NCBI RefSeq assembly: GCF_001580545.1
Contig: NZ_LRBG01000022.1
Coordinates: 124,001-188,000 of the forward strand
Reading direction: 5' to 3'
DNA length: 64,000 nucleotides
From: Paraburkholderia monticola
Lineage (GTDB): Bacteria > Pseudomonadota > Gammaproteobacteria > Burkholderiales > Burkholderiaceae
Below, piece after piece: positions 34,610 through 43,521 of this stretch (position 1 is its first letter; each line of letters starts with the position of its first letter). Made by a program: the position numbers and the translations under genes. Below the pieces are notes generated by a model. That model searched no databases. It had not been told where the DNA came from and was given only the letters and a program-made list of their open reading frames with translations.

Positions 34610-35443
34610 ATGAATGATCTGTTGCGCTCGTTCGGGCGCGCGCTGGCAAGCGCGTTGCATCCGCGCATGCTCTGGCTGACCTTCAAACCGTTTATCGTCG
34701 CGACGGTCGGCTGGGGCGTGCTTTTGTGGTTCTTCTGGCAGACGTTGACCGGCGCGACCCGCACCTGGCTCGACGACTGGTCCTTCACCGCCACGCTTTA
34801 TCATCTGTTCGACTGGCTCGGTTTTTCGGCGCTGCACGCGGTCATCGCGCCATTCATCGTGATCGCGATGGCGATCCCGCTGATCGTCGTCACGGTGCTG
34901 CTGCTGATCGCCATGCTGTCGATGCCGGCCGTGATCCGCTATCTCGCGGCGCGCCAGTTCGCCGAACTGGAAATGCGGCGCGGCGGAACGTGGTACGGTA
35001 GCCTCGGTCAGGCGCTGTGGACCACGCTGCTGTGTCTCGTGCTGCTGATCGTGACCTTGCCGCTGTGGCTCGTGCCGCCGTTCTTCGCGCTGATTCCGCC
35101 GCTCCTGTGGGGCTGGCTCACGTATCGCGTGATGACCTACGACGCGCTCGCGTTGCATGCGACGCGCGACGAGCGGCGCGAACTCGTGCGGCGTCACCGG
35201 CTGCCGCTGTTGATGATCGGCATCGTCAGTGGCCTGCTCGGTTCGGTGCCGACGCTGCTGTGGGCGTCGTCGGTCTGGCTGATTGTGCTGTTCCCGGTGA
35301 TCACGACGGTGACGATCTGGATTTATGCGTTCATCCTCGTGTTCTCGGCGTTGTGGTTCGGTTACTACTGCCTGCGCGCGCTGCAGCGCATGCGGGCCGA
35401 AGCGCCAGGCAGCGCCCGCGAGGTCGCGCCGGTTCCCTATTGA
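34610..35443 (+). CDS. EI24/CysZ-like membrane protein
   Basis: 277 residues, membrane protein of the EI24 domain family, to which the sulfate transporter CysZ belongs. Helices include FIVATVGWGVLLWFFW, VIAPFIVIAMAIPLIVVTVLLLIAML, LWTTLLCLVLLIVTLPLWLVPPFFALIPPLLWG, LLMIGIVSGLLGSV and IWIYAFILVFSALWFGYY. The Trp/Leu-rich motif LWLVPPFFALIPPLLWGWLTYRVMTYDAL is the typical EI24 core. Substrate unassigned. The next gene begins 19 bp after its stop, so they are likely cotranscribed. Start ATG 34610. Confidence 0.87.
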   Translation: MNDLLRSFGRALASALHPRMLWLTFKPFIVATVGWGVLLWFFWQTLTGATRTWLDDWSFTATLYHLFDWLGFSALHAVIAPFIVIAMAIPLIVVTVLLLIAMLSMPAVIRYLAARQFAELEMRRGGTWYGSLGQALWTTLLCLVLLIVTLPLWLVPPFFALIPPLLWGWLTYRVMTYDALALHATRDERRELVRRHRLPLLMIGIVSGLLGSVPTLLWASSVWLIVLFPVITTVTIWIYAFILVFSALWFGYYCLRALQRMRAEAPGSAREVAPVPY

Positions 35444-35462
35444 TCAAACGAAAGAGGCGGCA

Positions 35463-36299
35463 ATGGCATTTGGCGTCATCATCATTGGCGATGAAATCCT
35501 GTCGGGCAGACGCGTCGACAAGCATCTGCCGAAGGTCATCGAGTTGCTCGGCGCGCGCGGACTGTCGCTCGGCTGGGCGGAGTACATCGGCGACGACCCC
35601 GAGCGCATCACGGCGACGCTGCGGCGCACGTTCGCGTCGGGTGACGTCGTGTTCTCGACGGGCGGTATCGGCGCAACTCCGGACGACCACACGCGCCAGT
35701 GCGCGGCGGCCGCGCTCGGCGTGCCGCTCGAACTGCATCCGCAGGCCGCGAAGCTGATCCAGGAGCGCATCCGCGACATGTATCCGGCGAATGCGCCCAC
35801 GCCGCTCGATCTGAACTCGCCCGAGAACCGGCATCGCCTGAATATGGGCACGTACCCGCAGGGCGCCGAGATCATTCCAAACGGCTACAACAAGATTCCG
35901 GGCTTTTCGATCCGCCAGCACCATTTCGTGCCGGGGTTCCCGGTGATGGCGTGGCCGATGATCGAGTGGGTGCTCGACACCCACTACGCGCATCTCCATC
36001 ACACGACGCCGCACGCCGAAAAGTCACTGCTCGTGTTCGAGTTACCGGAGTCGCGCGTGACACCGCTGATGGAGAAAATCGAGCGCGATTTCCCAGGCGT
36101 GCGGGTGTTCAGCCTGCCGAGCGTCGGCGATGCGGAGCGCGGTGGCGTCTATGCCCGGCATCACATCGATCTCGGCGTGAAGGGTGAGCCGGAAGCCGTC
36201 GCCGCCGCGTTCGTGAAACTGCGCGAAGGCGTGCATCTGCTCGGTGGCGATATCGTCGAGCCTGAAGCGGCGGCCGCCACGGCCAAGCCGCGAAGCTGA
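35463..36299 (+). CDS. Molybdopterin-binding/CinA N-terminal-like protein
   Basis: 278 residues, MoaB/MogA-like fold, commonly annotated competence/damage-inducible protein A-like. Signature pieces are IIIGDEILSGRRVDKHLPKV, SGDVVFSTGGIGATPDDHTRQCAA and PGFPVMAWPMIEWVL. It has only the N-terminal CinA module plus a C-terminal extension and lacks the nicotinamide-nucleotide amidase domain of full CinA. FAD diphosphatase-like or molybdopterin roles have been suggested for the family; the role here is unknown. Start ATG 35463 is preceded by AAAGAGGCGG and follows the EI24 gene by 19 bp. Confidence 0.85.
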   Translation: MAFGVIIIGDEILSGRRVDKHLPKVIELLGARGLSLGWAEYIGDDPERITATLRRTFASGDVVFSTGGIGATPDDHTRQCAAAALGVPLELHPQAAKLIQERIRDMYPANAPTPLDLNSPENRHRLNMGTYPQGAEIIPNGYNKIPGFSIRQHHFVPGFPVMAWPMIEWVLDTHYAHLHHTTPHAEKSLLVFELPESRVTPLMEKIERDFPGVRVFSLPSVGDAERGGVYARHHIDLGVKGEPEAVAAAFVKLREGVHLLGGDIVEPEAAAATAKPRS

Positions 36300-36699
36300 G
36301 TGACGGCGGTCCGCTGGGCCGCTGTTCTGGATCATCTGCGCGGAGCCGGCAACTCCGCGCAACTAACCGCCGCTCCGCCGCTTCTTCTCGATGCCTATCG
36401 ACGCAATTCATCGCTGGCATTCACGTCATTCGCGAATTCTCGCTAAATAAAATCCGTTATGCATAATCAGGTGCTTTTCCAGACCTGCTGCATTTCATTG
36501 CCTCAATTATTCCAATAATTGGGTATTGCGCCGGAAATTTTAGTTTGTTTAGTAAGTTCAAATAAACTTAAACCGGAATGGATAATTGATTGACGCGATT
36601 CAAATCGCTCATATAGCATGGCCTCCAGTCATCGGACCGATTGTCGACTGATAATTCGGGTGACTAAACGAATGACTAAACAATACTCAGGAGGCAGCC
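36300..36699. other. AT-rich region upstream of the GH92 gene
   Basis: 400 bp without a gene, clearly AT-richer than its surroundings. It contains the perfect inverted repeat at 36504-36521 and a second short repeat around AAGTT-CAAATA-AACTT near 36557. Likely the control region of the mannosidase-type gene. Confidence 0.5.
36504..36521. promoter_or_regulatory. AT-rich perfect inverted repeat upstream of GH92 gene
   Basis: CAATTATT-CC-AATAATTG, 8-bp arms with a 2-bp centre, about 180 bp upstream of the GTG start. A likely regulator binding site for the glycosidase gene, since no other gene starts nearby. Confidence 0.45.
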
Positions 36700-39606
36700 G
36701 TGATAGATATACGCCGTCTTTCGGTCGCTTTGCTTATTACCGGTGCTTTAACGGGTTGTGGAGGAGATGGTCCAGGCAGTCAGGCGGGCTCGGCCGCCGT
36801 AGCGGCGGACCAACTGCAGGGAGCCGCCAATGCGCCAACCGATAACGCGCAAACTTCCGCCGCCGCGCACTCAACCCTACGCCTGACTCAATATGTCAAT
36901 CCGTTGATCGGTACCCTCGCGAGCGACTCTCCCAATCCGGTGCCCGCGGGACAGGCAGGCAGCGTGGTGCCCGCGGCGGGGCTGCCGAACGGCATGGTGC
37001 AGTGGGCGCCCGATACGAATACCAGTCCGGCTCCGTCGAACAGCGCGGAGCCCGGTTCGCCGGCCGGTTACTACTACGACATCGGCTCGATCCAGAGTTT
37101 CAGTCTCACGCATATGAGCGGCGCGGGTTGTTCCGGCAATGACGGCGAGTTCCCCGTGATGCCCACGCTCGATGCCACCAAGCCGCTCGCGCAAACGTTC
37201 AACCACGCGAACGAGAAGGCGGTAGCCGGCGCCTATTCGGTGCTGCTCGACAATCAGATCAAGGTCGAGTTGACGGCGACGCTGCGCACCGGATTCGGCC
37301 GCTTCACGTATCCGGATCAGCAGTCGTCGACGCTGGTGCTCGATACGACTTACACGAATACGCAAACCGGCGTGGCCGGCTCGGTCACACAGGTGGACAC
37401 GAGGACGATTTCAGGCAGTACCACGGGCGGACATTTCTGCGGCAATTCGACGAATGTGCCGGTGTATTTTTATGCGCAATTCAGTCAGCCATTTGCCAAG
37501 ACCTCGTCCTTTAACCAGGGCCGCGCCGTCATGAATTTCGGTAAAGCCAATACGGTGCTGATGAGAATCGGTATTTCATACGTCAGCGTCGCCAATGCCA
37601 AAGACAATCTCCAGAAGGAAAATCCGTCGTGGGATTTCGATGGCGTCAAGGCAGTGGCCGATGCGGTATGGAATCAGCGCCTCAATACGATTCAGGTGAG
37701 CAGCCAGGATCCGACTGCGTTGACGAAGTTTTATACGGCGTTCTACCACGCACTATGGGCGCCGAGTGTATTCAGCGATTCCAATGGCCAATACATCGGC
37801 TTCGACCAGCAGGTCCATACGGTCAGCGCAGGCCACGCGGCGCAGTACACCAGCTTTTCGGGCTGGGACATCTATCGCTCGCTGATTCCGCTCAAGGCCA
37901 CGCTGTTTCCTCAGGAAACCAGCGACATGGCGCAGTCGCTCGTCAACGATGCGGATCAGTGCGGCGCGATTCCGCATTGGGTCAACGACAACGTCGAGGA
38001 TGGCGTGATGCCGGGCGATGCCGGCTCGCTGATCGTCGCGGGTGCCTATGCATTCGGCGCGCGCGCGTTCGATACCTCGGGCGCGTTGAAGCACATGATC
38101 CAGATGGCCAACGTCCCTGGAACCGCGTGCAACGGTGTGACGACGAACGGCGGCCGCGCCAGTTATCTGCAGTACGGCTATATCACGAACGGCGAATGGG
38201 GACAGGCATCGTCGACGCTCGAATATGCGAGCAGCGATTTCGCCATTTCGCAGTTTGCCGGCCAACTGGGCAATACGACGGTCCAGAAGATGCTGCTGAG
38301 CCGCTCGGCCTATTGGCAGAACCTGCTCAACACGTCGCTGACGCCGCCTCTGCTCGCCGCGCGCAACTCGGACGGCAGCTGGATTCCGGAGACCCAGAGC
38401 AGCACCGACAATTACGTCGAAGGCAATGCCGAGCAGTACACATGGATGGTGCCGTTCAATCCGGTCGGACTGTTTGGGCAACTGGGCGGCAGCACGGCGG
38501 CGGTATCGCGGCTGAATACGTTCTTTACGGTGTTGAACGCGGGGATGAGCCTGCCCAATTTCTATATGGGCAACGAACCGACTTTCGAGGTGCCCTGGCT
38601 GTATAACTGGGCGGCCTCGCCGTCGGGCACGCAGAACGTGGTCCAGCAGATCATGGCGAGCGCCTTCGGCACGGGGCCGAACGGCTTGCCCGGCAATGAC
38701 GACCTGGGCGCGGTGTCGGGATGGTATGTGTGGGGTGCGTTGGGTCTTTATCCGGAGATTCCCGGTGTCGGTGGCCTCGCGATCGGTAGTCCGCAGTTCT
38801 CGTCGATCACCGTTCATCTGGGCAATGGCAAGACGCTGCGTATCAATGCACCGGGCGCGCCCAGCGCGAAGTATGTGCAAAGCCTGAGCGTGAACGGCGC
38901 GGCCCACCATAGTTCGTGGCTCGACATCGATGCATTGGCCCACGGCGCCACGCTGAACTTCGTGATGGGTTCGTCTCCTTCGGAGTGGGGGACGAACGCC
39001 GCGGACACGCCGCCATCGTATGGTGTGCCGCTCGCGCGTAATGTGGCCGACGCGTTCAACAACCATGGCATCGGCACCGACGGCAGCACCGATACCGATG
39101 GCCTCGGCGCGGACTTCGACGGCTCGCTCTACAGCTACTCGTCGCAGGCGTTGGCGACGGCCGGCGCGACACCTGGCAAACCGTTCAGCTTCGGTGGCGC
39201 GAGCTTCGTGTTGTCCGGCGGTCCGCTCGATAACGCGGTGACGGTGGGGCAGACCATCGCGATGCCGCCGGGCACGGCGGGGCGCTCACTGGTGCTGCTG
39301 GGTTCGGCCAACAATGGTCCGAGTTCGGGCGCCGCGCTCGTCACTTATGCCGACGGCACGACGACGCCTTTCACGCTCGCGTTCGACGACTGGACGCTCA
39401 ATGGCGGTAGTGCTGCGCCGGTGGACCCGATCGCGTTGACGACGACCTATCGCAATGCCGGCAACGGTAGCAACGACGGCGTCAAGACCTACCTGTTCGC
39501 TCAGAGCGTGCCGTTGACACCGGGCAAGACCGTGGCAAGCGTCACGCTGCCGAAGCAGGTCAGCGCAGGTAAGTTGCACGTGTTCGGGATTTCGGCCGCG
39601 CCCTGA
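36700..39606 (+). CDS. GH92-family glycosidase (alpha-mannosidase type) lipoprotein
   Basis: 968 residues. The N-terminus has a lipobox (LLITGALTGC) so the protein should be lipid-anchored, followed by a Gly/Ala/Gln spacer. The catalytic region begins YVNPLIGT and shows GH92 landmarks: GSVVPAAGLPNGMVQWAPDT, FSLTHMSGAGCSGNDGEFPVMP, FYTAFYHALWAPSVFSD, FSGWDIYRSLIPL, EGNAEQYTWMVPFN, NDDLGAVSGWYVWGALGLYPEIPG. These enzymes are Ca-dependent exo-mannosidases acting on alpha-linked mannose. Start GTG 36700 has CAGGAGG upstream. The C-terminal 200 residues look like an added beta-sandwich. It stands alone, with no transporter or partner glycosidase next to it. Confidence 0.88.
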   Translation: MIDIRRLSVALLITGALTGCGGDGPGSQAGSAAVAADQLQGAANAPTDNAQTSAAAHSTLRLTQYVNPLIGTLASDSPNPVPAGQAGSVVPAAGLPNGMVQWAPDTNTSPAPSNSAEPGSPAGYYYDIGSIQSFSLTHMSGAGCSGNDGEFPVMPTLDATKPLAQTFNHANEKAVAGAYSVLLDNQIKVELTATLRTGFGRFTYPDQQSSTLVLDTTYTNTQTGVAGSVTQVDTRTISGSTTGGHFCGNSTNVPVYFYAQFSQPFAKTSSFNQGRAVMNFGKANTVLMRIGISYVSVANAKDNLQKENPSWDFDGVKAVADAVWNQRLNTIQVSSQDPTALTKFYTAFYHALWAPSVFSDSNGQYIGFDQQVHTVSAGHAAQYTSFSGWDIYRSLIPLKATLFPQETSDMAQSLVNDADQCGAIPHWVNDNVEDGVMPGDAGSLIVAGAYAFGARAFDTSGALKHMIQMANVPGTACNGVTTNGGRASYLQYGYITNGEWGQASSTLEYASSDFAISQFAGQLGNTTVQKMLLSRSAYWQNLLNTSLTPPLLAARNSDGSWIPETQSSTDNYVEGNAEQYTWMVPFNPVGLFGQLGGSTAAVSRLNTFFTVLNAGMSLPNFYMGNEPTFEVPWLYNWAASPSGTQNVVQQIMASAFGTGPNGLPGNDDLGAVSGWYVWGALGLYPEIPGVGGLAIGSPQFSSITVHLGNGKTLRINAPGAPSAKYVQSLSVNGAAHHSSWLDIDALAHGATLNFVMGSSPSEWGTNAADTPPSYGVPLARNVADAFNNHGIGTDGSTDTDGLGADFDGSLYSYSSQALATAGATPGKPFSFGGASFVLSGGPLDNAVTVGQTIAMPPGTAGRSLVLLGSANNGPSSGAALVTYADGTTTPFTLAFDDWTLNGGSAAPVDPIALTTTYRNAGNGSNDGVKTYLFAQSVPLTPGKTVASVTLPKQVSAGKLHVFGISAAP

Positions 39607-39816
39607 ACGGATGGGTTGGGATGGGCGCCGCGCACGGCGCCCGATGAGGTGAGCGGTTTGCGCCAGAGGGGACCGGCTGGCGTGAGCCGCGACATCGCAG
39701 TGTCACACCCCGCGCCGACGATGCATTTCATGCTTGGTCGGCGCGTTCCATTTTAGTCAGCCAGTTTTAGGCGCGTTGCACGGGCCTGCGCACGTGGGCG
39801 CGGCGACCCGCCGCCA

Positions 39817-40281
39817 TCAGGCGCCGATCCACGGCAAGCCGCGAAAACACCATCCCGACACCGTCTTGCGATGCCCCTGGCCGTCCTTGTCGCCTTCGAA
39901 GCCTTCCAGCAGGTCATACGCCTTCGTGAAGCCGGCCTGGGTCGCGGCGATCGCGGCGAGCTTCGAGCGCGCGGCGCTGCGGCACAGGAACAGCACCGGC
40001 GTGTCGGGCGAGGCCACCTGCGCGAGTTGCTGCATGAACTCGTGATTGGGCACGGCGCCCGGATAGCGCGTCCATTCGACGTGCGCGTATTGCCCGTCGC
40101 CGATCACCGGACGGCCGACCCAGTCGAGCTCGGCGCGGGTGCGCACGTCGACGAGCCGGGTGCGCGGATCGAGTTCCAGCAGTTCGAACGCCTCGGCCGG
40201 CAATACCGCGCCCGCATAGGGCAGTTGGTTCTCGGTGCGGCGGGCGTCCGCCTGCGCGTAAAGCTGTTCGAGCGTGCTCAT
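39817..40281 (-). CDS. Rhodanese-domain sulfurtransferase-like protein
   Basis: 154 residues, single rhodanese domain: LVDVRTRAELDWVGRPVIG, then PVLFLCRSAARSKLAAIAATQAGF with candidate catalytic Cys100 in the loop CRSAARS, and the end YDLLEGFEGDKDGQGHRKTVSGWCFRGLPW. It would transfer sulfur from a persulfide; the physiological partner is unknown. Start ATG 40281 (a ribosome site GGAG lies about 10 nt upstream); the frame is open eight residues further. It is divergent from glnA, a common arrangement in Burkholderiaceae. Its stop is 210 bp from the GH92 gene, which is convergent. Confidence 0.88.
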   Translation of the reverse strand: MSTLEQLYAQADARRTENQLPYAGAVLPAEAFELLELDPRTRLVDVRTRAELDWVGRPVIGDGQYAHVEWTRYPGAVPNHEFMQQLAQVASPDTPVLFLCRSAARSKLAAIAATQAGFTKAYDLLEGFEGDKDGQGHRKTVSGWCFRGLPWIGA

Positions 40282-40422
40282 GAGTGTCAGTCTCCTTCGG
40301 ACCAAATGATCATTCTAGCGCGCGCCAGATGTCACGCAGGGGTGGGCAGACTGAACGGCGGGGGCCGGGAACCGGAAGCCGCACAAACATCGATGCGCAA
40401 ACAAGGTGCATTTTATTGGTCA

Positions 40423-40439
40423 TGCACCAAAATGGAAGC
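40423..40439 (+). promoter_or_regulatory. Second NtrC-like site upstream of glnA
   Basis: TGCACCAAAATGGAAGC has a good left half-site (TGCACC) and a degenerate right half. It lies 41 bp upstream of the stronger site at 40464, the phase expected for cooperative NtrC binding. A GGTGCA also occurs at 40405. Confidence 0.5.
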
Positions 40440-40463
40440 TGGCGCGATTTCCAAAGCGGTGAA

Positions 40464-40480
40464 TGCACGAAATAGGTGCA
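40464..40480 (+). promoter_or_regulatory. NtrC-binding site upstream of glnA
   Basis: TGCACGAAATAGGTGCA, 17 bp, matches the NtrC consensus TGCACC-N5-GGTGCA with near-perfect dyad symmetry. It lies about 125 bp upstream of the sigma-54 promoter, the typical enhancer distance. Confidence 0.75.
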
Positions 40481-40588
40481 AATGGGCGCCTGCACGATCG
40501 TTCACAAAGCCGCGCGAGCCGCGTATGCCGCCCGCAATCGTAAGCGCAGCAAAGGCGTGCGCCGAATCGGCGCATCTGTCGTCAGAGG

Positions 40589-40603
40589 TGGCACAATACC
40601 TGC
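40589..40603 (+). promoter_or_regulatory. glnA: Sigma-54 promoter of glnA
   Basis: TGGCAC-AATACC-TGC gives the invariant GG and GC with exactly 10 bp between them, close to the consensus TGGCAC-N5-TTGCW. Start of transcription would be near 40614, a leader of about 120 nt before the glnA ATG. Confidence 0.75.
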
Positions 40604-40735
40604 TTTATTGGTGCCGATCGATTTACCCCGGCGGATTTTTCTGCCTGCGATGCCGTATCAGTGGACGCGCCGGGATGGGTCAGCTAGATTGGGCGGCGGC
40701 TGAATCCGCCGAATTCGTTAATCAGGAGATAGGTT

Positions 40736-42151
40736 ATGAGTAAATCCGTGGCCGACGTCGTTCAACTCGTCAAAGACGAGGACGTCAAGTTTGTCGACTT
40801 CCGTTTTACCGACACGCGCGGCAAGGAACAACACGTTTCGGTGCCGGTGTCGGCATTCGACGAAGACAAGTTCGAGAGCGGCCATGCGTTTGACGGTTCG
40901 TCGATTGCCGGCTGGAAGGGCATCGAAGCATCGGACATGTTGCTGGTTCCGGACGCGAACACGGCGTTCATCGACCCGTTCTACGAAGAATCGACCCTCG
41001 TGCTGACTTGCGACGTCGTCGAACCGGCTGACGGCAAGGGCTACGAGCGCGATCCGCGCTCGCTCGCGAAGCGCGCCGAAGCGTACCTGAAGAACTCGGG
41101 CCTCGGCGACACCGCGTACTTCGGTCCGGAACCGGAATTCTTCATTTTCGACTCGGTCCAGTGGAACACGGACCAGTCGGGCTGCTTCATCAAGATCGGT
41201 TCGGAAGAAGCACCGTGGTCGTCGGCGAAGGAATTCGAAGGCGGCAACACCGGCCACCGTCCGGGCACGAAGGGCGGCTACTTCCCGGTCGCGCCGGTCG
41301 ACACGTTCCAGGACATCCGCTCGGAAATGTGTCTGCTGCTCGAACAGATCGGCATTCCGGTCGAAGTGCACCACCACGAAGTGGCGGGCCAGGGCCAGAA
41401 CGAAATCGGCACCAAGTTCTCGACGCTCGTGCAGCGCGCTGACTGGCTGCAGCAGATGAAGTACATCATCCACAACGTCGCGCACACGTACGGCAAGACG
41501 GCGACGTTCATGCCGAAGCCGGTCGTCGGCGACAACGGTTCGGGCATGCACGTTCACCAGTCGATCTGGAAGGACGGCCAGAACCTGTTCGCGGGCAATG
41601 GCTACGCAGGTCTGTCGGAATTCGCGCTGTTCTACATCGGCGGCATCATCAAGCACGCTCGCGCGCTGAACGCGATCACGAACCCGGGTACGAACTCGTA
41701 CAAGCGTCTCGTGCCGCACTTCGAAGCGCCGGTCAAGCTCGCTTACTCGGCTCGCAACCGTTCGGCATCGATCCGTATTCCGCACGTGTCGAACCCGAAG
41801 GGCCGTCGTATCGAAACGCGCTTCCCGGATCCGCTGGCGAATCCGTACCTGTGCTTCTCCGCGCTGATGATGGCGGGTCTGGACGGTGTGCAGAACAAGA
41901 TCCATCCGGGCGAAGCCGCTGACAAGAACCTGTACGACCTGCCGCCGGAAGAGGATGCAAAGATCCCGACCGTGTGCGCCGGCCTCGACCAGGCTCTCGA
42001 CTCGCTCGACGCCGACCGCGAGTTCCTGACGCGCGGTGGCGTGTTCACGGACGCGATGCTCGACGCGTACATCGAACTGAAGACGCAGGAACTGCAGCGT
42101 TATCGTCAGTCGGTGCACCCGATCGAATTCGAAATGTACTACTCGCTGTAA
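40736..42151 (+). CDS. glnA: Glutamine synthetase type I
   Basis: Makes glutamine from glutamate, ammonia and ATP; 471 residues, normal for the dodecameric GSI-beta type. Conserved parts: FTDTRGKEQHVSVP, FDGSSIAGWKGIEASDMLL, GPEPEFFIFD, the metal and ATP regions (GQNEIGTKF, GSGMHVHQSIWKDG), NPGTNSYKRLVP, and the adenylylation site NLYDLPPEE (Tyr400), so activity should be controlled by GlnE. Transcription is probably NtrC/sigma-54 dependent through the sites upstream, and ends at the hairpin at 42216 or reads through to ntrB. Start ATG 40736 has AGGAGATAGG upstream. Confidence 0.97.
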   Translation: MSKSVADVVQLVKDEDVKFVDFRFTDTRGKEQHVSVPVSAFDEDKFESGHAFDGSSIAGWKGIEASDMLLVPDANTAFIDPFYEESTLVLTCDVVEPADGKGYERDPRSLAKRAEAYLKNSGLGDTAYFGPEPEFFIFDSVQWNTDQSGCFIKIGSEEAPWSSAKEFEGGNTGHRPGTKGGYFPVAPVDTFQDIRSEMCLLLEQIGIPVEVHHHEVAGQGQNEIGTKFSTLVQRADWLQQMKYIIHNVAHTYGKTATFMPKPVVGDNGSGMHVHQSIWKDGQNLFAGNGYAGLSEFALFYIGGIIKHARALNAITNPGTNSYKRLVPHFEAPVKLAYSARNRSASIRIPHVSNPKGRRIETRFPDPLANPYLCFSALMMAGLDGVQNKIHPGEAADKNLYDLPPEEDAKIPTVCAGLDQALDSLDADREFLTRGGVFTDAMLDAYIELKTQELQRYRQSVHPIEFEMYYSL

Positions 42152-42215
42152 GCGGCCATGGCGCTTCGCCCTTCACCCGGCGAAGCGCTTGGCCCGACGC
42201 TCGCGATCGGTCACG

Positions 42216-42241
42216 AAGGGACGGCGGCGCCGTCCCTTTTT
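42216..42241 (+). terminator. Intrinsic terminator after glnA
   Basis: AAGGGACGGC/GCCGTCCCTT, a perfect 10-bp stem with a 3-nt loop, followed by TTTTT. It would limit transcription into ntrB-ntrC under nitrogen-rich conditions. Confidence 0.85.
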
Positions 42242-42342
42242 CGTTAGGCCGCACGGCCGGCCGCGGGCAATCTGCAATTCGACGAAGCACGAACAGGCAG
42301 CACTCCTGAGTTATCACCATCTCCTACCGGCCAGACTGCAAG

Positions 42343-43485
42343 ATGGTTCTGAAGAATCTGATCAAGGCAAGGAAAGGACACGAGCAGACGCTGTCGGACG
42401 ACGTGCAGCTCGCGAGTTCGGGGCTGCTGCCGGGCTTCGAGACGCTGCCGACGGTCGTGCTGGTGCTCGAAAAGCGCACGCTGCGCGTCGCGTTCGCGAA
42501 TCCGTCGGCGGAGTCGATGCTGGAGATGTCGCGCCGTCAATTGACGCAGATGGCGTGGCAGGACATCTTCTCGAACGCGGACGAACTGGTCGCGACGATC
42601 ACCGCGATCGCCGCGCACCGTTTTCACGCGACGCATCTGGACGCCGTGCTCGAGCGTCCCGGCCACGAGCCGCTGCATGTGCACGCGATCGTCGGCTTTC
42701 TGGAGAGCGCGCAGGACTACGTGCTGCTCGAACTGTTCGAGAACGAGCGGCATCTGCGTACCGACCGCGAAGAGCGCATCAACGACCTGACGGCGGTCAA
42801 TAAGCATCTGATCCGCAATCTCGCGCACGAAATCAAGAACCCGCTCGGCGGCATTCGCGGCGCCGCGCAACTGCTCGAGTTCGAACTCGGCGAGCGTCAG
42901 CGCGACGAGTTGCGCGAGTACACCCAGGTCATCATCAAGGAATCGGACCGGCTGCAGACGCTGGTCGACCGCTTGCTCGAACCGCACCGGCATCCGCATA
43001 TCGTCGGCGACGTGAATATTCACGAGGTGTGCGAGCGCGTGCGTCAGGTGATTCTCGCGGAGTTTCCGCGCGGCCTGACGATCGAGCGCGACTACGACGT
43101 CAGCGTGCCGGATCTGCGCGGCGACAAGGAACAACTGATCCAGGCGCTGCTGAACATCGTGCGCAATGCGGCCGAGGCCTTGCGCGAACGGATCTCGCAG
43201 GGCGACGCGCGCATCGAGTTGCGCACGCGTATCGCGCGCAAGGTCACGATTTCAAAACGCTTGTGCAAGCTGGCATTGGACTTGCATATCATCGACAACG
43301 GCCCAGGCATTCCCGAAGAGATTCGCGACCGCATTTTCTATCCGCTCGTGTCGGGGCGCGAGGACGGCAGCGGTCTTGGTCTCACGCTCGCGCAAACCTT
43401 CGTGCAGCAGCATGACGGTCTGATCGAGGTGGACAGCCGGCCGGGCCATACCGAGTTTCAGATTCTCCTGCCGCTCGACCTCTAG
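42343..43485 (+). CDS. glnL: Nitrogen-regulation sensor kinase NtrB (GlnL)
   Basis: 380 residues, cytoplasmic, no membrane segment. It has an N-terminal PAS domain (about 30-135), a dimerisation helix with phospho-acceptor His162 in NLAHEIKNPLGGIRGAAQLLE, and an ATPase domain with NIVRNAAEAL, IIDNGPGIPEEIRDRIFYPLVSGREDGSGLGLTLA (N, G1, F and G2 boxes). It would phosphorylate NtrC when nitrogen is short and reverse this with PII. Start is ATG 42343. NtrC follows after 36 bp. Confidence 0.95.
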   Translation: MVLKNLIKARKGHEQTLSDDVQLASSGLLPGFETLPTVVLVLEKRTLRVAFANPSAESMLEMSRRQLTQMAWQDIFSNADELVATITAIAAHRFHATHLDAVLERPGHEPLHVHAIVGFLESAQDYVLLELFENERHLRTDREERINDLTAVNKHLIRNLAHEIKNPLGGIRGAAQLLEFELGERQRDELREYTQVIIKESDRLQTLVDRLLEPHRHPHIVGDVNIHEVCERVRQVILAEFPRGLTIERDYDVSVPDLRGDKEQLIQALLNIVRNAAEALRERISQGDARIELRTRIARKVTISKRLCKLALDLHIIDNGPGIPEEIRDRIFYPLVSGREDGSGLGLTLAQTFVQQHDGLIEVDSRPGHTEFQILLPLDL

Positions 43486-43521
43486 ATATCACTAGCACCT
43501 CAAGACTTCTGACCGACCTAT

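Noticed and set aside
39623..39642. GGGCGCC/GGCGCCC hairpin after the GH92 gene
   Set aside because: Strong stem but no T-run; too weak to report as a terminator.
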